The position numbers and the translations under genes were made by a program. The notes below the pieces were generated by a model that was not told the origin of the DNA, ran no database searches, and saw nothing but the letters and a program-made list of their open reading frames with translations. Positions 25,361 through 34,763 of a stretch of 40,729 nt of DNA are shown piece by piece. The stretch is taken from NCBI GenBank assembly GCA_022773585.1, contig JALEZZ010000085.1, forward strand, positions 1 through 40,729. The letters are read 5' to 3'. The stretch comes from Selenomonas sp. (lineage in GTDB: Bacteria > Bacillota > Negativicutes > Selenomonadales > Selenomonadaceae). The stretch's first letter is position 1, and every line of letters starts with the position of its first letter.

Positions 25361-25981
25361 ATGAACCCATGCAAATGGAACTTCAAGCAGCTTGCTATGG
25401 CCTGCCTGCTCGTGCTGTCCCTCGTGCTGGCAGCTGGCTGCGGGCAGCAGGCTGCGGATCCGTCTTCGGCGACGGACAGTGCTTCTTCGTCGACGTCCTC
25501 GGCTTCTTCGAGCGCGTCTTCGTCGTCATCGGCATCGTCTTCGAGCGCGTTGAAGTCGGCGCAGCCTGAGACGCTGACGATCAAGGTCTATTTCCCGAAT
25601 GCGGACGGCACGAAGCTCATCGCGAACTCGCGCAAGGTCAAGACGGACAGCAAGAACGACAAGTACGCGGCGGCTATGGAGTCGCTGCTCGCGGGCACGA
25701 CGGAAAAAGATCAGGCGAACATCTTCCCGAAGAAGGTGCAGCTCCAGTCCGTCAAGGTCGAAAACGGCGTCGCAAGCGTCAGCTTCAGCAAAGAGCTCCA
25801 GAAGAACTTCGTCGGCGGCTCGACGGGCGAGGAAATGCTCGTCGGCTCCATCGTCAACACGCTGACGGAGTTTCCCGAGGTCAAGAAGGTCCGCATCCTG
25901 ATTGACGGCAAGGGCATCGAATCCCTCTCCGGCCACATGGACCTCACGGAACCGCTTTCGCGCATGAAGGACCTGCTCTGA
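25361..25981 (+). CDS. GerMN domain lipoprotein
   Basis: A 206-residue lipoprotein. Signal sequence with lipobox LAAGC (Cys27), then a linker made almost only of Ser and Ala (about residues 30-65), then a GerMN domain. That domain starts at TLTIKVYFPNADGTKLIA and includes the typical AMESLLAGTT and GSIVNTLTEFPEVKKVRI. GerMN is known from the spore germination protein GerM and from many proteins of non-sporulating bacteria, often near amidases; peptidoglycan binding is suggested. ATG at 25361 is chosen, with GGAG 9 nt upstream; an ATG at 25346 overlaps that site. Last gene of the envelope set. Confidence 0.85.
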   Translation: MNPCKWNFKQLAMACLLVLSLVLAAGCGQQAADPSSATDSASSSTSSASSSASSSSSASSSSALKSAQPETLTIKVYFPNADGTKLIANSRKVKTDSKNDKYAAAMESLLAGTTEKDQANIFPKKVQLQSVKVENGVASVSFSKELQKNFVGGSTGEEMLVGSIVNTLTEFPEVKKVRILIDGKGIESLSGHMDLTEPLSRMKDLL

Positions 25982-26011
25982 GCGGGTTTTCGCGCAGAAT
26001 GGCGCTTTTCC

Positions 26012-26040
26012 TTGTGTTTCCTTGCTATTTGTGATATGAT
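26012..26040 (+). promoter_or_regulatory. tig promoter
   Basis: -35 TTGTGT (26012-26017), 17-bp spacer, extended -10 TGA-TATGAT (26032-26040). About 60 nt of leader follows. No CIRCE or CtsR-type repeat is visible. Confidence 0.65.
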
Positions 26041-26105
26041 GTGCTTTGTATGGGTATTTTCCCCATATATAGAATGAAGAAATCTACAGGAGGTCTTTTC
26101 AGACA

Positions 26106-27398
26106 ATGAAAGTTTCAGCAGAAAAAATAGAGAACCAGCAGGTCGTCCTGACCATCGAAGTCGTCGCAGCTGAGCTCGACAAGGCTGAGGAGCGTGCTTG
26201 CAAGCGCCTCGCAAACCAGGTCAGCATCCCGGGCTTCCGCAAGGGCAAGGCGCCGCGCGCGATTGTCGAGCGCCACGTCGGCAAGGACTCGGTCCTCCAG
26301 GAAGCTTTCGACCTCCTCGCACCGAAGGCTCTCGCCGATGCGATGGAAGACCAGAAGATCGAAGACATCGTCGCTCGTCCGGAAATCGACATCCAGACGC
26401 TCGAAGATGGCAAAGACGTCGTGTTCAAGGCAACGGTCGTGCCGCGTCCGGAAGTCAAGCTCGGCGAGTACAAGGGCCTCAAGATTGAAAAAGACGCCGT
26501 CAATGTGACGGACGAAGATGTCCAGAAGCAGCTCGAGCACATGGCAGACCATCAGGCAAAGATGGTCGAGGCTCCGGAAGGCGCAGCTGTCGAGAACGGC
26601 GACTTCACGACGCTCGATTTCAAGGGCTTCGTCGATGGCGAGGCTTTCGAAGGCGGCGAGGGCAAAGACTACCCGCTGCAGATCGGCTCGAACAGCTTCA
26701 TCCCGGGCTTCGAGGATCAGCTCGTCGGCGCCAAGGTCGGCGAGGAGAAGGACGTCAACGTCACGTTCCCGGAAGAGTACCATGCAAAAGACCTCGCTGG
26801 CAAACCGGCCGTCTTCAAATGCACGATCCGCAGCATCAAGCACAAAGAGCTGCCGGAGATCAATGACGAGTTCGCCAAAGCTTCGAGCAAGTTCCAGACG
26901 CTCGACGAGCTGAAGGAAGACCTGCGCAAGAACCTCGAGAAGAACGAGGAGCGCAAAGCTGACGACGCACAGAAGGAAAAAGCGCTCGAGACGGCGACGA
27001 ACAACACGACGGTTGACGTGCCGCCCATCATGATCGACAACGAAGTCACGCGCATGATCCGCGAGATGGAGATGCGCCTTGCCCAGCAGGGCATGAAGCT
27101 CGAGCAGTACCTGCAGTTCGCTGGCACGGACATCGCGAAGCTCCGCGAGACGTACCGTGAGGCGGCGGAGAAGAACGTCCGCACGGGCCTCATGCTCGAA
27201 GAAGTCGCAAAAGCAGAAAACATCAAGGTCGATGGCAAGGACCTTGACAAAGAGATTGCCATGATGGCAGCCGCGTATGGCGCGACGCCGAAGCAGGTGG
27301 CAAAAATCATCAAAGAACAGGGAAGACTGAGCGATCTCGCTGCAACGGTCCTGCGCAACAAGACGATGCAGTTCATCTTCGACAGCATCGCTGAGTGA
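26106..27398 (+). CDS. tig: trigger factor (ribosome-bound peptidyl-prolyl isomerase)
   Basis: A 430-residue ATP-independent chaperone that binds ribosomal protein L23 at the exit tunnel and shields new chains. The ribosome-binding signature is [19 protein letters not shown] (about residues 37-56). The FKBP-like isomerase domain spans about 160-245 ([29 protein letters not shown]). The rest is the helical chaperone arm region. AGGAGGT lies 10 nt before the ATG. clpP begins 20 nt after the stop; tig-clpP-clpX is a widely conserved order. Confidence 0.97.
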   Translation: MKVSAEKIENQQVVLTIEVVAAELDKAEERACKRLANQVSIPGFRKGKAPRAIVERHVGKDSVLQEAFDLLAPKALADAMEDQKIEDIVARPEIDIQTLEDGKDVVFKATVVPRPEVKLGEYKGLKIEKDAVNVTDEDVQKQLEHMADHQAKMVEAPEGAAVENGDFTTLDFKGFVDGEAFEGGEGKDYPLQIGSNSFIPGFEDQLVGAKVGEEKDVNVTFPEEYHAKDLAGKPAVFKCTIRSIKHKELPEINDEFAKASSKFQTLDELKEDLRKNLEKNEERKADDAQKEKALETATNNTTVDVPPIMIDNEVTRMIREMEMRLAQQGMKLEQYLQFAGTDIAKLRETYREAAEKNVRTGLMLEEVAKAENIKVDGKDLDKEIAMMAAAYGATPKQVAKIIKEQGRLSDLAATVLRNKTMQFIFDSIAE

Positions 27399-27418
27399 TT
27401 CCCTCAGGGGGGAAAACT

Positions 27419-28075
27419 ATGAGTTATGTACCAATGGTGGTCGAGACGTCGAACCGCGGCGAACGCGCGTACGACATCTATTCGCGCCTCCTCAAAGACC
27501 GCATCATCTTCCTCGGCGGCCCGATTGACGATGGTGTCGCGAATACGGTCGTGGCGCAGCTGCTCTTCCTCGAATCGGAAGACCCCGACAAGGATATCTA
27601 TCTCTACATCAACAGCCCCGGCGGTGTCGTGACGGCAGGCCTTGCCATCTATGACACGATGCAGTATATCAAGCCGGATGTTTCGACCATCTGCATCGGT
27701 CAGGCAGCGAGCATGGGTTCCGTGCTGCTGACGGCCGGCGCGAAGGGCAAGCGCTTTGCTCTGCCGATGTCGCGCATCATGATCCACCAGCCGCTCGGCG
27801 GCGCACAGGGCCAGTCGACGGACATCCAGATCCAGGCGAAAGAGATCCTGCGCATCCGCGAAGTCATCAACGAGATTCTCGCGGACACGACGGGCCAGAA
27901 GATTGATAAAATCGTCGAGGATACGGAGCGCGATAACTTCATGACGGCGGAAGAGGCGAAAGCCTACGGCCTGATTGACGAAGTCATCACGCGCAAGAAA
28001 GACAAGGCAGACAAAGCCGAAAAGACATCAAAAACCACGAAGGCTTCGAATTCGAAAGCGAAGGCCGAGGACTGA
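27419..28075 (+). CDS. clpP: ATP-dependent Clp protease proteolytic subunit, with extended C-terminus
   Basis: A 218-residue serine protease subunit that assembles as two stacked heptamers and works with ClpX. The triad is Ser98 (GQAASMGS), His123 (MIHQPLGG) and Asp172 (ERDNFM). ATG at 27419 follows GGGGGG and gives the usual SYVPMVVE start; eight further codons upstream lack a site and are rejected. The core ends near residue 192 (VITRK), where most ClpPs stop. About 26 extra residues follow, made of Lys, Ala, Thr, Ser, Asp and Glu. The tail continues in frame to the stop with unchanged codon use. clpX starts 13 nt downstream. Confidence 0.96.
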   Translation: MSYVPMVVETSNRGERAYDIYSRLLKDRIIFLGGPIDDGVANTVVAQLLFLESEDPDKDIYLYINSPGGVVTAGLAIYDTMQYIKPDVSTICIGQAASMGSVLLTAGAKGKRFALPMSRIMIHQPLGGAQGQSTDIQIQAKEILRIREVINEILADTTGQKIDKIVEDTERDNFMTAEEAKAYGLIDEVITRKKDKADKAEKTSKTTKASNSKAKAED

Positions 28076-28088
28076 GAGGTGACGTTCA

Positions 28089-29357
28089 ATGTTGAAGTTC
28101 GGCGAAGAAAAAGGACAGCTCAAATGCTCGTTCTGTGGCAAGACGCAGGACCAGGTGCGCAAGCTCGTAGCCGGTCCCGGCGTCTATATCTGCGATGAAT
28201 GCATCGAACTTTGCAATGAGATCATCGAAGAGGAATTCAGCGAGGATGTCGAAGTGGAACTCAAAGATGTTCCGAAACCGAAAGACATCCGCGCCATCCT
28301 CGACCAGTACGTCATCGGTCAGGATGAAGCAAAGAAAACGCTCGCCGTGGCTGTCTACAACCACTACAAGCGCATCAATTCCGGCCAGGTCACGAAGACG
28401 GATGATGTCGAACTCCAGAAGTCGAACATCCTCATGATCGGCCCGACCGGCAGCGGCAAGACGCTCCTCGCGCAGTCGCTCGCGCGCATCCTCAATGTGC
28501 CGTTTGCTATCGCGGACGCGACGTCGCTGACGGAAGCCGGCTATGTCGGCGAGGATGTCGAAAACATCCTCTTGAAGCTCATCCAGGCAGCCGACTACGA
28601 CGTCGACAAGGCGGAGCGCGGCATCATCTACATCGACGAAATCGACAAGATTTCCCGCAAGTCGGAGAATCCGTCGATCACGCGCGATGTCTCGGGCGAA
28701 GGCGTCCAGCAGGCACTCCTCAAGATCCTCGAAGGCACGCGCGCTTCCGTGCCGCCGCAGGGCGGCCGCAAGCACCCGCATCAGGAGCTCATCTCCATCG
28801 ATACGACGAACATCCTGTTCATCTGCGGCGGCGCCTTTGATGGCATCGAAAAAGTCATCGAATCGCGCCTCGGCGAGAAGCAGCTCGGTTTCGGTGCGAA
28901 CATCTCTTCGCACAAGGAACGCAACATCGGCGAAGTGCTGCGCCATGTACTGCCGGAAGACCTTCTCAAGAACGGTCTGATTCCGGAGTTCATCGGCCGC
29001 CTGCCGGTCGTCGTGACGCTTGATGCGCTGGGTGAGGACGCACTCGTCGACATCTTGACGAAACCGCGCAACGCGCTCGTCAAGCAGTACGCGAAGCTCC
29101 TCGAGATGGACGGCGTCAAGCTCACATTCGATGATGACGCTCTGCGTCTCATCGCAAAGGAAGCTTTGAAGCGCAAGACCGGTGCACGCGGCCTCCGCTC
29201 CATCATCGAGAGCATCATGCGCGATGTCATGTACGATGTGCCTTCCGTCGAAGGGGCATCGGCGTGCCGCGTGACGAAAGACGCCGTCGAGAAACACAAG
29301 ACGCCCGTCGTCACAATCGACAAGAAAGCGAAGTCGAAGCAAGAAGCCTCGGCATAA
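28089..29357 (+). CDS. clpX: ATP-dependent Clp protease ATP-binding subunit ClpX
   Basis: A 422-residue AAA+ unfoldase that feeds substrates into ClpP. The N-terminal zinc domain has CSFCGKTQ and CDECIELC. Walker A GPTGSGKT is at 118-125, Walker B is [10 protein letters not shown], and the pore loop GYVGED lies between. The IGF-type ClpP-binding loop appears as IGFGxN-like LGFGANI. It starts 13 nt after clpP and is closed by a strong terminator, so tig-clpP-clpX forms one operon. Confidence 0.97.
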   Translation: MLKFGEEKGQLKCSFCGKTQDQVRKLVAGPGVYICDECIELCNEIIEEEFSEDVEVELKDVPKPKDIRAILDQYVIGQDEAKKTLAVAVYNHYKRINSGQVTKTDDVELQKSNILMIGPTGSGKTLLAQSLARILNVPFAIADATSLTEAGYVGEDVENILLKLIQAADYDVDKAERGIIYIDEIDKISRKSENPSITRDVSGEGVQQALLKILEGTRASVPPQGGRKHPHQELISIDTTNILFICGGAFDGIEKVIESRLGEKQLGFGANISSHKERNIGEVLRHVLPEDLLKNGLIPEFIGRLPVVVTLDALGEDALVDILTKPRNALVKQYAKLLEMDGVKLTFDDDALRLIAKEALKRKTGARGLRSIIESIMRDVMYDVPSVEGASACRVTKDAVEKHKTPVVTIDKKAKSKQEASA

Positions 29358-29374
29358 CATCACAAGAACCAGAA

Positions 29375-29405
29375 AAGGCGCTGCCAGAGTGCAGCGCCTT
29401 TTTTT
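29375..29405 (+). terminator. intrinsic terminator after clpX
   Basis: A perfect 10-bp stem, AAGGCGCTGC (29375-29384) with GCAGCGCCTT (29391-29400), has a 6-nt loop and a T-run. It separates clpX from lon. Confidence 0.92.
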
Positions 29406-29436
29406 GAAATAGGAAATGGGAAAGGGGAGAAACGCC

Positions 29437-31809
29437 ATGACAAGCCAGATCCGCACGATGCCGCTGATTCCCATGCGCGGCATGCTGGTCTTCCCTTATA
29501 TGATGATTCATCTCGACATCGGCCGCCCGGCCTCGATTGCCGCACTCGAACAAGCCATGCTGACGGATCACGAAGTCCTCTTGGTGACGCAGCGCGACGC
29601 CGGCGTTGATGAACCGAAGGAACGCGACTTGTATGAAGTTGGCACCGTCGCCGAGGTCCAGCGGCTTGTGAAGCTCCCGGACGGCTCTGTCCGCATCCTC
29701 GCCGAAGGCCAGACGCGCGGCAAGATCCGCATCTATCGCGAACTCGAAGGATATGTCGAGGCCGAAGTCGATACGTATGAGGACGATGACGAGCCTCTCG
29801 GCGCGCATACTGTCGAAAACGATGCGCTCGTGCGCAGCGTCATCGACCAGTTCGAGCAGTGGGTCAAGGCGAGCGGCAAAGTGCCGCCCGAAGCCCTCGT
29901 CTCCGTCGCGTTCGTTGATGACGCGGGCCGCATGGCAGACCTCATCGCGAGCCACCTGAACTTGCGCCTCGAGACGCGACAAGAACTGCTTTCGTGCATC
30001 GACGTCCGCGAACGCCTTGAAAAGCTCTCGTCCGTGCTGGCCCGCGAACTCGAAATCCTCGAAATCGAAAAGAAGATCGACGCCCGCGTCCACGAGCATA
30101 TGACGAAGACGCAGAAAGAATACTATCTGCGCGAAAAAATCAAATCCATCCGCGAAGAGCTCGGCGAAGACAGCCAACGTTCGGCCGAAGTCGCAGAGTA
30201 TCGCAAGCGCCTCGAAGAAGGGCCGTACCCCGACGACGTCAAGAAAGTCGTCGAGCGCGAACTTCAGCGCATGGAAGCCATGAGCGAGCGTTCGCCCGAA
30301 AACGATGTCATCCGCACATATCTCGACTGGCTGCTCGACCTGCCGTGGCAGCAGGAATCGAAGGAACAGCTCGACATCCGCGCGGCCCGTGATGTGCTCG
30401 AGCGCGACCACTATGGCCTCAAGGAAATCAAGGAACGCATCCTCGATTACCTCGCCGTGCGCCAGCTCATGCCGGAAAAAGCGGCTCCAATCCTCTGTCT
30501 CGTCGGCCCTCCGGGCGTCGGCAAGACGTCGCTCGGCAGCTCGATCGCGCGCGCAACTGGCCGCAAGTTCGTTCATGTCTCGCTTGGCGGCGTGCGCGAC
30601 GAAGCTGAAATCCGCGGCCACCGCCGCACGTATATCGGCGCGATGCCGGGCCGCATCATCGAGGGCATCCGCTCTGTCAAGGCGAAGAACCCCGTTTTCC
30701 TGCTCGACGAAATCGACAAACTGGCGGAATCGTATCAGGGCGACCCTGCCGCCGCGCTCCTAGAAGTCCTCGACCCCGCGCAGAATCAGGAATTTGTCGA
30801 CCACTATCTCGATGTACCGTTTGACCTCTCGCATGTGCTCTGGATCGTCACGGCCAACAATCTCGGCAATATCCCGCGCCCGCTGCGCGACCGCATGGAG
30901 ATTCTGACGCTTTCGAGCTACACGGAGTATGAAAAGCTCGTGATTGCGCGGCGCTACCTCGTCCCGCGCCAGCGCACGGAAAACGGCCTCAAGGCGAAAG
31001 ATATCCGTTTCGGCACGGGCGTGCTTGAAGAGACCATCGCGAGCTACACGCGCGAGTCGGGCGTCCGCGAGCTCGAACGCCTGATCGGCCGCATCTGCCG
31101 AAAGGCCGCCCGCCACATCGTCGAAGGGGAGGAGACGCCGATCCGCGTCACGAAGAAGCAGCTTGCAGACTACCTCGGCAAACCGAAATACCTCGAAACG
31201 AAAGCTGAGAAGCAACCGCAGGTCGGCGTCGTGACGGGCATGGCATGGACGGAAGTCGGCGGTGACATCCTGCCGACCGAAGTCATCGTCCTCAAAGGCA
31301 AAGGCAAGCTCATCCTGACGGGCCAGCTCGGCGACGTCATGCAGGAATCGGCACAGGCCGGCCTTACGTACGTCCGCAGCCGCGCCGACGTGCTGCATCT
31401 GCCCGAAGACTTCTATGAAAACGACGACATCCACATCCACCTGCCCGAAGGCGCCATCCCGAAAGACGGCCCGTCGGCCGGCATCACGATGGCAACAGGG
31501 CTAGTCTCGGCGCTGCTCGGCCGCAAAGTCCGCAGCGACGTCGCCATGACGGGCGAAATCACGCTGCGCGGCAACGTCCTGCCAATCGGCGGCCTTAAGG
31601 AAAAAGTGCTCGCCGCCTATCGTGAAGGCATTCACACGATCATCCTGCCGAAGGAAAACGAGCGCGACCTCGAAGACCTGCCCGAAGACATCCGCAAGAA
31701 AATGGAATTCCACCTCGTAGAGCACATGGACGAAGTCCTAAAAATCGCGCTGCTGCCAGCTGAAAAAACGAAAACCCAAAAGGAGGCCACTGATGGAACA
31801 AAAGAATGA
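29437..31809 (+). CDS. lon: ATP-dependent Lon protease
   Basis: A 790-residue cytoplasmic LonA protease that degrades misfolded and regulatory proteins. The N-terminal substrate domain begins [13 protein letters not shown]. Walker A GPPGVGKT is at 357-364 and Walker B FLLDEIDK follows. The Ser-Lys dyad is Ser680 (DGPSAGIT) and Lys723 (GGLKEK), with the 43-residue spacing of E. coli Lon (679/722). ATG at 29437 follows GGGGAG by 7 nt. An in-frame ATG at 29416 overlaps the Shine-Dalgarno region and is rejected. No distinct promoter is obvious in the 79 bp after clpX, so some read-through may occur. Its end overlaps ysxC by 17 bp. Confidence 0.97.
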   Translation: MTSQIRTMPLIPMRGMLVFPYMMIHLDIGRPASIAALEQAMLTDHEVLLVTQRDAGVDEPKERDLYEVGTVAEVQRLVKLPDGSVRILAEGQTRGKIRIYRELEGYVEAEVDTYEDDDEPLGAHTVENDALVRSVIDQFEQWVKASGKVPPEALVSVAFVDDAGRMADLIASHLNLRLETRQELLSCIDVRERLEKLSSVLARELEILEIEKKIDARVHEHMTKTQKEYYLREKIKSIREELGEDSQRSAEVAEYRKRLEEGPYPDDVKKVVERELQRMEAMSERSPENDVIRTYLDWLLDLPWQQESKEQLDIRAARDVLERDHYGLKEIKERILDYLAVRQLMPEKAAPILCLVGPPGVGKTSLGSSIARATGRKFVHVSLGGVRDEAEIRGHRRTYIGAMPGRIIEGIRSVKAKNPVFLLDEIDKLAESYQGDPAAALLEVLDPAQNQEFVDHYLDVPFDLSHVLWIVTANNLGNIPRPLRDRMEILTLSSYTEYEKLVIARRYLVPRQRTENGLKAKDIRFGTGVLEETIASYTRESGVRELERLIGRICRKAARHIVEGEETPIRVTKKQLADYLGKPKYLETKAEKQPQVGVVTGMAWTEVGGDILPTEVIVLKGKGKLILTGQLGDVMQESAQAGLTYVRSRADVLHLPEDFYENDDIHIHLPEGAIPKDGPSAGITMATGLVSALLGRKVRSDVAMTGEITLRGNVLPIGGLKEKVLAAYREGIHTIILPKENERDLEDLPEDIRKKMEFHLVEHMDEVLKIALLPAEKTKTQKEATDGTKE

Positions 31810-32422
31810 CGTCATCATCACGCAGGCCCGCTACCTGGCCTCTGCCGTCCGCAAGGACCAATACCCGGAGGAGAAGAAGCCTGAGTTCGTCTTCATCGGA
31901 CGCTCGAATGTCGGCAAATCGTCGCTCATCAACTCCCTGACGCGCGTCAAGAACCTCGCGCGCGTCTCGTCGCAGCCAGGCAAGACGCAGACCATCAACT
32001 TTTACGAGCTCGGGGCCAAGCTGCCGGGCGAGGAGGAGCGGCGGAGCTTTTACCTCGTCGATCTGCCAGGGTATGGCTACGCCAAAACGGGCAAGGAGAA
32101 GCGGAAGCTCTGGTCGGCGTTCATCGAGGAATACCTCAAGACGTCTGAGCAGCTGCAGTTCGTCTGCCAGCTCATCGACATCCGCCATGCGCCGATGGCG
32201 TCGGACATCGAAATGTTTCAGTGGCTCGTCCGCGCTGGCATTCCCGTCCTCGTCATCGCGACAAAGGCGGACAAGATCGGAAGGCTTGCACGGGAAAAGC
32301 AAGTGCATGTCATCCAGAAAGCGCTCGGCGTGCCCGACCTCTCCGTGCTGCCGTATTCCTCTCTGAAAAATGAAGGACGTTCAGAATTGCTTGACGTCCT
32401 GCGGGATTCTCTGTTAAAATAA
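31793..32422 (+). CDS. ysxC: ribosome biogenesis GTP-binding protein YsxC/EngB
   Basis: A 209-residue small GTPase needed for assembly of the large ribosomal subunit. The G-motifs are in order: [14 protein letters not shown] (from residue 36, G1), the switch [10 protein letters not shown] (G2), DLPGYGYA (G3), ATKADKI (G4) and YSSLKNEG (G5 region). It overlaps the last 17 bp of lon, and its AGGAGG lies inside lon, so translation is probably coupled. lon-ysxC adjacency is conserved in Bacillota. The end of the gene contains the promoter for ahbA. Confidence 0.96.
   Translation: MEQKNDVIITQARYLASAVRKDQYPEEKKPEFVFIGRSNVGKSSLINSLTRVKNLARVSSQPGKTQTINFYELGAKLPGEEERRSFYLVDLPGYGYAKTGKEKRKLWSAFIEEYLKTSEQLQFVCQLIDIRHAPMASDIEMFQWLVRAGIPVLVIATKADKIGRLAREKQVHVIQKALGVPDLSVLPYSSLKNEGRSELLDVLRDSLLK
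32391..32420 (+). promoter_or_regulatory. ahbA promoter within the end of ysxC
   Basis: -35 TTGACG (32391-32396), 18-bp spacer, -10 TAAAAT (32415-32420), overlapping the last codons of ysxC. A 50-nt leader follows. Confidence 0.7.
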
Positions 32423-32478
32423 AGTCATGCAAGATGAATCTGGTTCAGAAAAAGGATTCTGAAAGGAGCGCATGACCT

Positions 32479-32937
32479 ATGATGGAGCTGACAGCCTTTG
32501 ACAAAGCACTCTTGAACCTGCTGCAGACGGAGCTTCCTGTCTGCTCGCATCCCTTCGCCAAGCTCGGTGCCGAGCTCGGTACGGACGAGGCGACGGTTCT
32601 CGCGCATCTCAAGCATCTCAAGGCGGAAGGGTACCTGCGGCGCATCGGCACGTTTTTCAACTCCGCGCGCCTCGGCTATCATGGCACGCTCGTCGCACTT
32701 GAAGTCGAGGAAGAAAAAATGGCGTCTGTTGCTGAGGCCATCAACCGCTACCCCGGAGCGACGCACAACTACGAGCGCGAAGGGCAGTACAACCTCTGGT
32801 TCACGCTCCTGACACCAGATCCGAAAGTCGAGCGCAAAATCCTGCACGAAGTCCGGGCGCTTCCCGGCGTGCGCGCCATGATGAATCTCAAGGCGCACAA
32901 GAAGTACAAGATCAACGTGCAGTTCCATTTGAAATGA
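32479..32937 (+). CDS. ahbA: siroheme decarboxylase subunit AhbA-like (Lrp/AsnC fold)
   Basis: A 152-residue protein with an AsnC/Lrp-type winged helix (about 1-60) and a RAM-like alpha/beta domain. The features RRIGTFFNS, GATHNYERE and YNLWFTLL mark it as a NirD/L/G/H-AhbA/B relative rather than a plain regulator. AhbA and AhbB together remove two carboxyl groups from siroheme, giving 12,18-didecarboxysiroheme for heme (alternative pathway) or heme d1. The second subunit gene follows after 18 nt. AAGGAG lies about 10 nt before ATG 32479; ATG 32482 is an equal alternative. A transcription-factor role cannot be fully excluded. Confidence 0.82.
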   Translation: MMELTAFDKALLNLLQTELPVCSHPFAKLGAELGTDEATVLAHLKHLKAEGYLRRIGTFFNSARLGYHGTLVALEVEEEKMASVAEAINRYPGATHNYEREGQYNLWFTLLTPDPKVERKILHEVRALPGVRAMMNLKAHKKYKINVQFHLK

Positions 32938-32955
32938 GCTGCCAGGGGGGAGACC

Positions 32956-33441
32956 ATGGAGAACAAGCAGCCGCTCAGCGCGCTCGACAAGAATGTCATC
33001 CGTGCCCTGCAGGGTGATTTCCCGCTCGTGCCGGAGCCCTACAAAGAGCTTGCGGACCGCGCGGGCGTGACGGAGGATGTATTCCTCGCGCGCGTGCGCG
33101 AGCTGTCGGAAAAGAAGATGATTCGCAAGATGGGCGCTGTCCTGCGCCATCGTGAAATCGGCTTTGCGGCAAATGCGCTCTGCGCGTGGGAAGTGCCGAC
33201 GGATCGACTCGACGACGTTGCAAAGTCCATGGCTGCTTCGCCCTCGATCTCGCACTGCTACGACCGCAACACTGCCCCCGGCTGGCCTTACAATCTCTAC
33301 ACGATGATTCACGGCCACAGCCGCGCCGAATGCGAAGCCATCGCCGACACGCTCGGCAAAGAAAACCACATCAAAAACCGCGTCATGCTCTATTCGAAAA
33401 AAGAGTGGAAGAAGACGTCGATGAAATATTTCAGCGAGTGA
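32956..33441 (+). CDS. ahbB: siroheme decarboxylase subunit AhbB-like (Lrp/AsnC fold)
   Basis: A 161-residue partner of the preceding protein. A winged-helix N-terminus (LSALDKNVIRALQGDFP) is followed by IRKMGAVLRHREIGF. The diagnostic stretches SHCYDRN and WPYNLYTMIHG carry the histidine and aromatic residues of the siroheme-binding site in AhbB/NirG-type subunits. Strong GGGGGGAG Shine-Dalgarno. Other genes of the alternative heme route (ahbC, ahbD, siroheme synthesis) are not in the window. A terminator overlaps the stop codon, so the operon is just these two genes. Confidence 0.85.
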   Translation: MENKQPLSALDKNVIRALQGDFPLVPEPYKELADRAGVTEDVFLARVRELSEKKMIRKMGAVLRHREIGFAANALCAWEVPTDRLDDVAKSMAASPSISHCYDRNTAPGWPYNLYTMIHGHSRAECEAIADTLGKENHIKNRVMLYSKKEWKKTSMKYFSE

Positions 33442-33458
33442 AAGCTCGCTTTTCTTTT
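33433..33458 (+). terminator. intrinsic terminator overlapping the ahbB stop codon
   Basis: Stem AGCGAG (33433-33438) with CTCGCT (33445-33450), 6-nt loop containing the TGA stop, then TTTCTTTT. Confidence 0.75.
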
Positions 33459-33539
33459 GCCATGAATTATGATAAAATGTAATGCAATCTTGTAAATCAT
33501 CCATCATAGAGAGACAATGATAGAAGGACAGGTGGCAGT

Positions 33540-34727
33540 ATGGTTTCTGAAAAAATGTATGAGCTCGGTACGAAGAAGTCGACGATCCGCACGATTTTCG
33601 AGTTTGGGCGCAAGCGTGCCGCGGAAGTCGGGGAGGACCAGGTTTTTGATTTCAGCCTTGGCAATCCGAATGTGCCAACGCCAGATTTCATCCGCGATGC
33701 TGCCATCGACATCCTGAAGACGCGGGAGCCGAATGCCATCCACGGCTACACGGTTGCGCCCGGTGCGCCGCAAGTCCGCGACGCCGTGGCGAAGAGCCTG
33801 AACCGCCGTTTCGGCATGGATTACGAGGGCAAGAACATCTTCATGACGGCTGGCGCTGCCGCTGCTATCACGATCTCGTTCAAGGCGCTCTGCGAGGCGG
33901 GCGATGAGTTCATTACGTTCGCTCCGTTCTTCCCCGAGTACCGCTGCTTTGTCGAGTCCGTCGGCGGCAAGCTCGTCGTCGTGCCCGCGCGTACGGAGGA
34001 CTGGCAGATTGATTTCGGCGCGTTCCAGAAGCTCCTGAACGCGCATACGAAAGCCGTCATCGTCAATTCGCCGAACAACCCGAGCGGCGCCATCTATTCG
34101 GAAGAGACCATCCAAGAGCTCGCCGCCATCCTCAAGAAGAAAGAACAGGAATATGGCCACCCAATCTTCATCATTTCGGACGAACCGTATCGCGAAATCG
34201 CGTTTGACGGCCTGACTGTGCCGTACATCCCGAAGTATTACGATAACACGCTCGTCTGCTATTCGTACAGCAAGTCGTTCTCTCTGCCGGGCGAACGCAT
34301 CGGCTACATCGCCGTGCCGGACAGCGTTGCGGATTTCGGCGCCGTCTTTGGCGCCATCGCGGGTGCCGCGCGCGTCGTGACGCATGTCAATGCGCCGTCG
34401 CTCTGGCAGTACGTCGTTGCGCGCTGCGTGGACGAGCCGTCCGATATTTCGAAGTACGTCGAGAACGGCAAGCTGCTCTATGACGGCCTGATTGACGCCG
34501 GTTTCACCTGCGTGAAGCCGCAGGGCGCGTTCTACCTGTTCCCGAAGTGCCTCGAGGATGACGATGCGGCGTTCTGCGAGCGCGCAAAGAAGTACGGCCT
34601 GCTGCTCGTGCCAGGGGCGGACTTTGGCTGTCCGGGTTATTTCCGTGCGGCCTACTGCATCAAGACGGACACGATCCGCCGCTCGCTGCCGCTGTTCAAA
34701 GAACTGGCAGCAGAGTACAAAAAATAA
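33540..34727 (+). CDS. PLP-dependent aminotransferase, class I/II
   Basis: A 395-residue fold-type I aminotransferase. The PLP lysine is Lys245 in SYSKSFSLPGERIGY. NSPNNPSGAIYS and ISDEPYREI bind the cofactor, and an arginine in YFRAAYCI near the C-terminus would bind the substrate carboxylate. It resembles the aspartate/aromatic aminotransferase-like group common in Negativicutes and Clostridia; the amino acid used cannot be told from sequence. The ATG at 33540 follows a GGTGG-like site. A TAAAAT at 33473-33478 may be the -10 box, without a clear -35. The unknown gene downstream begins 36 nt after the stop and may be cotranscribed. Confidence 0.88.
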   Translation: MVSEKMYELGTKKSTIRTIFEFGRKRAAEVGEDQVFDFSLGNPNVPTPDFIRDAAIDILKTREPNAIHGYTVAPGAPQVRDAVAKSLNRRFGMDYEGKNIFMTAGAAAAITISFKALCEAGDEFITFAPFFPEYRCFVESVGGKLVVVPARTEDWQIDFGAFQKLLNAHTKAVIVNSPNNPSGAIYSEETIQELAAILKKKEQEYGHPIFIISDEPYREIAFDGLTVPYIPKYYDNTLVCYSYSKSFSLPGERIGYIAVPDSVADFGAVFGAIAGAARVVTHVNAPSLWQYVVARCVDEPSDISKYVENGKLLYDGLIDAGFTCVKPQGAFYLFPKCLEDDDAAFCERAKKYGLLLVPGADFGCPGYFRAAYCIKTDTIRRSLPLFKELAAEYKK

Positions 34728-34763
34728 ATCCGAAAATCAATCCGAATGGAGCCAGAACATCGA

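Noticed and set aside
25470..25560. Tandem DNA repeat in the GerMN lipoprotein gene
   Set aside because: The repetition comes from Ser/Ala codons of a lipoprotein linker, an ordinary feature of exported lipoproteins.
27399..27418. Separate promoter and stress operator (CIRCE, CtsR) before clpP
   Set aside because: The gap is 20 nt and holds only the Shine-Dalgarno; no such repeats were seen there, before tig or before lon.
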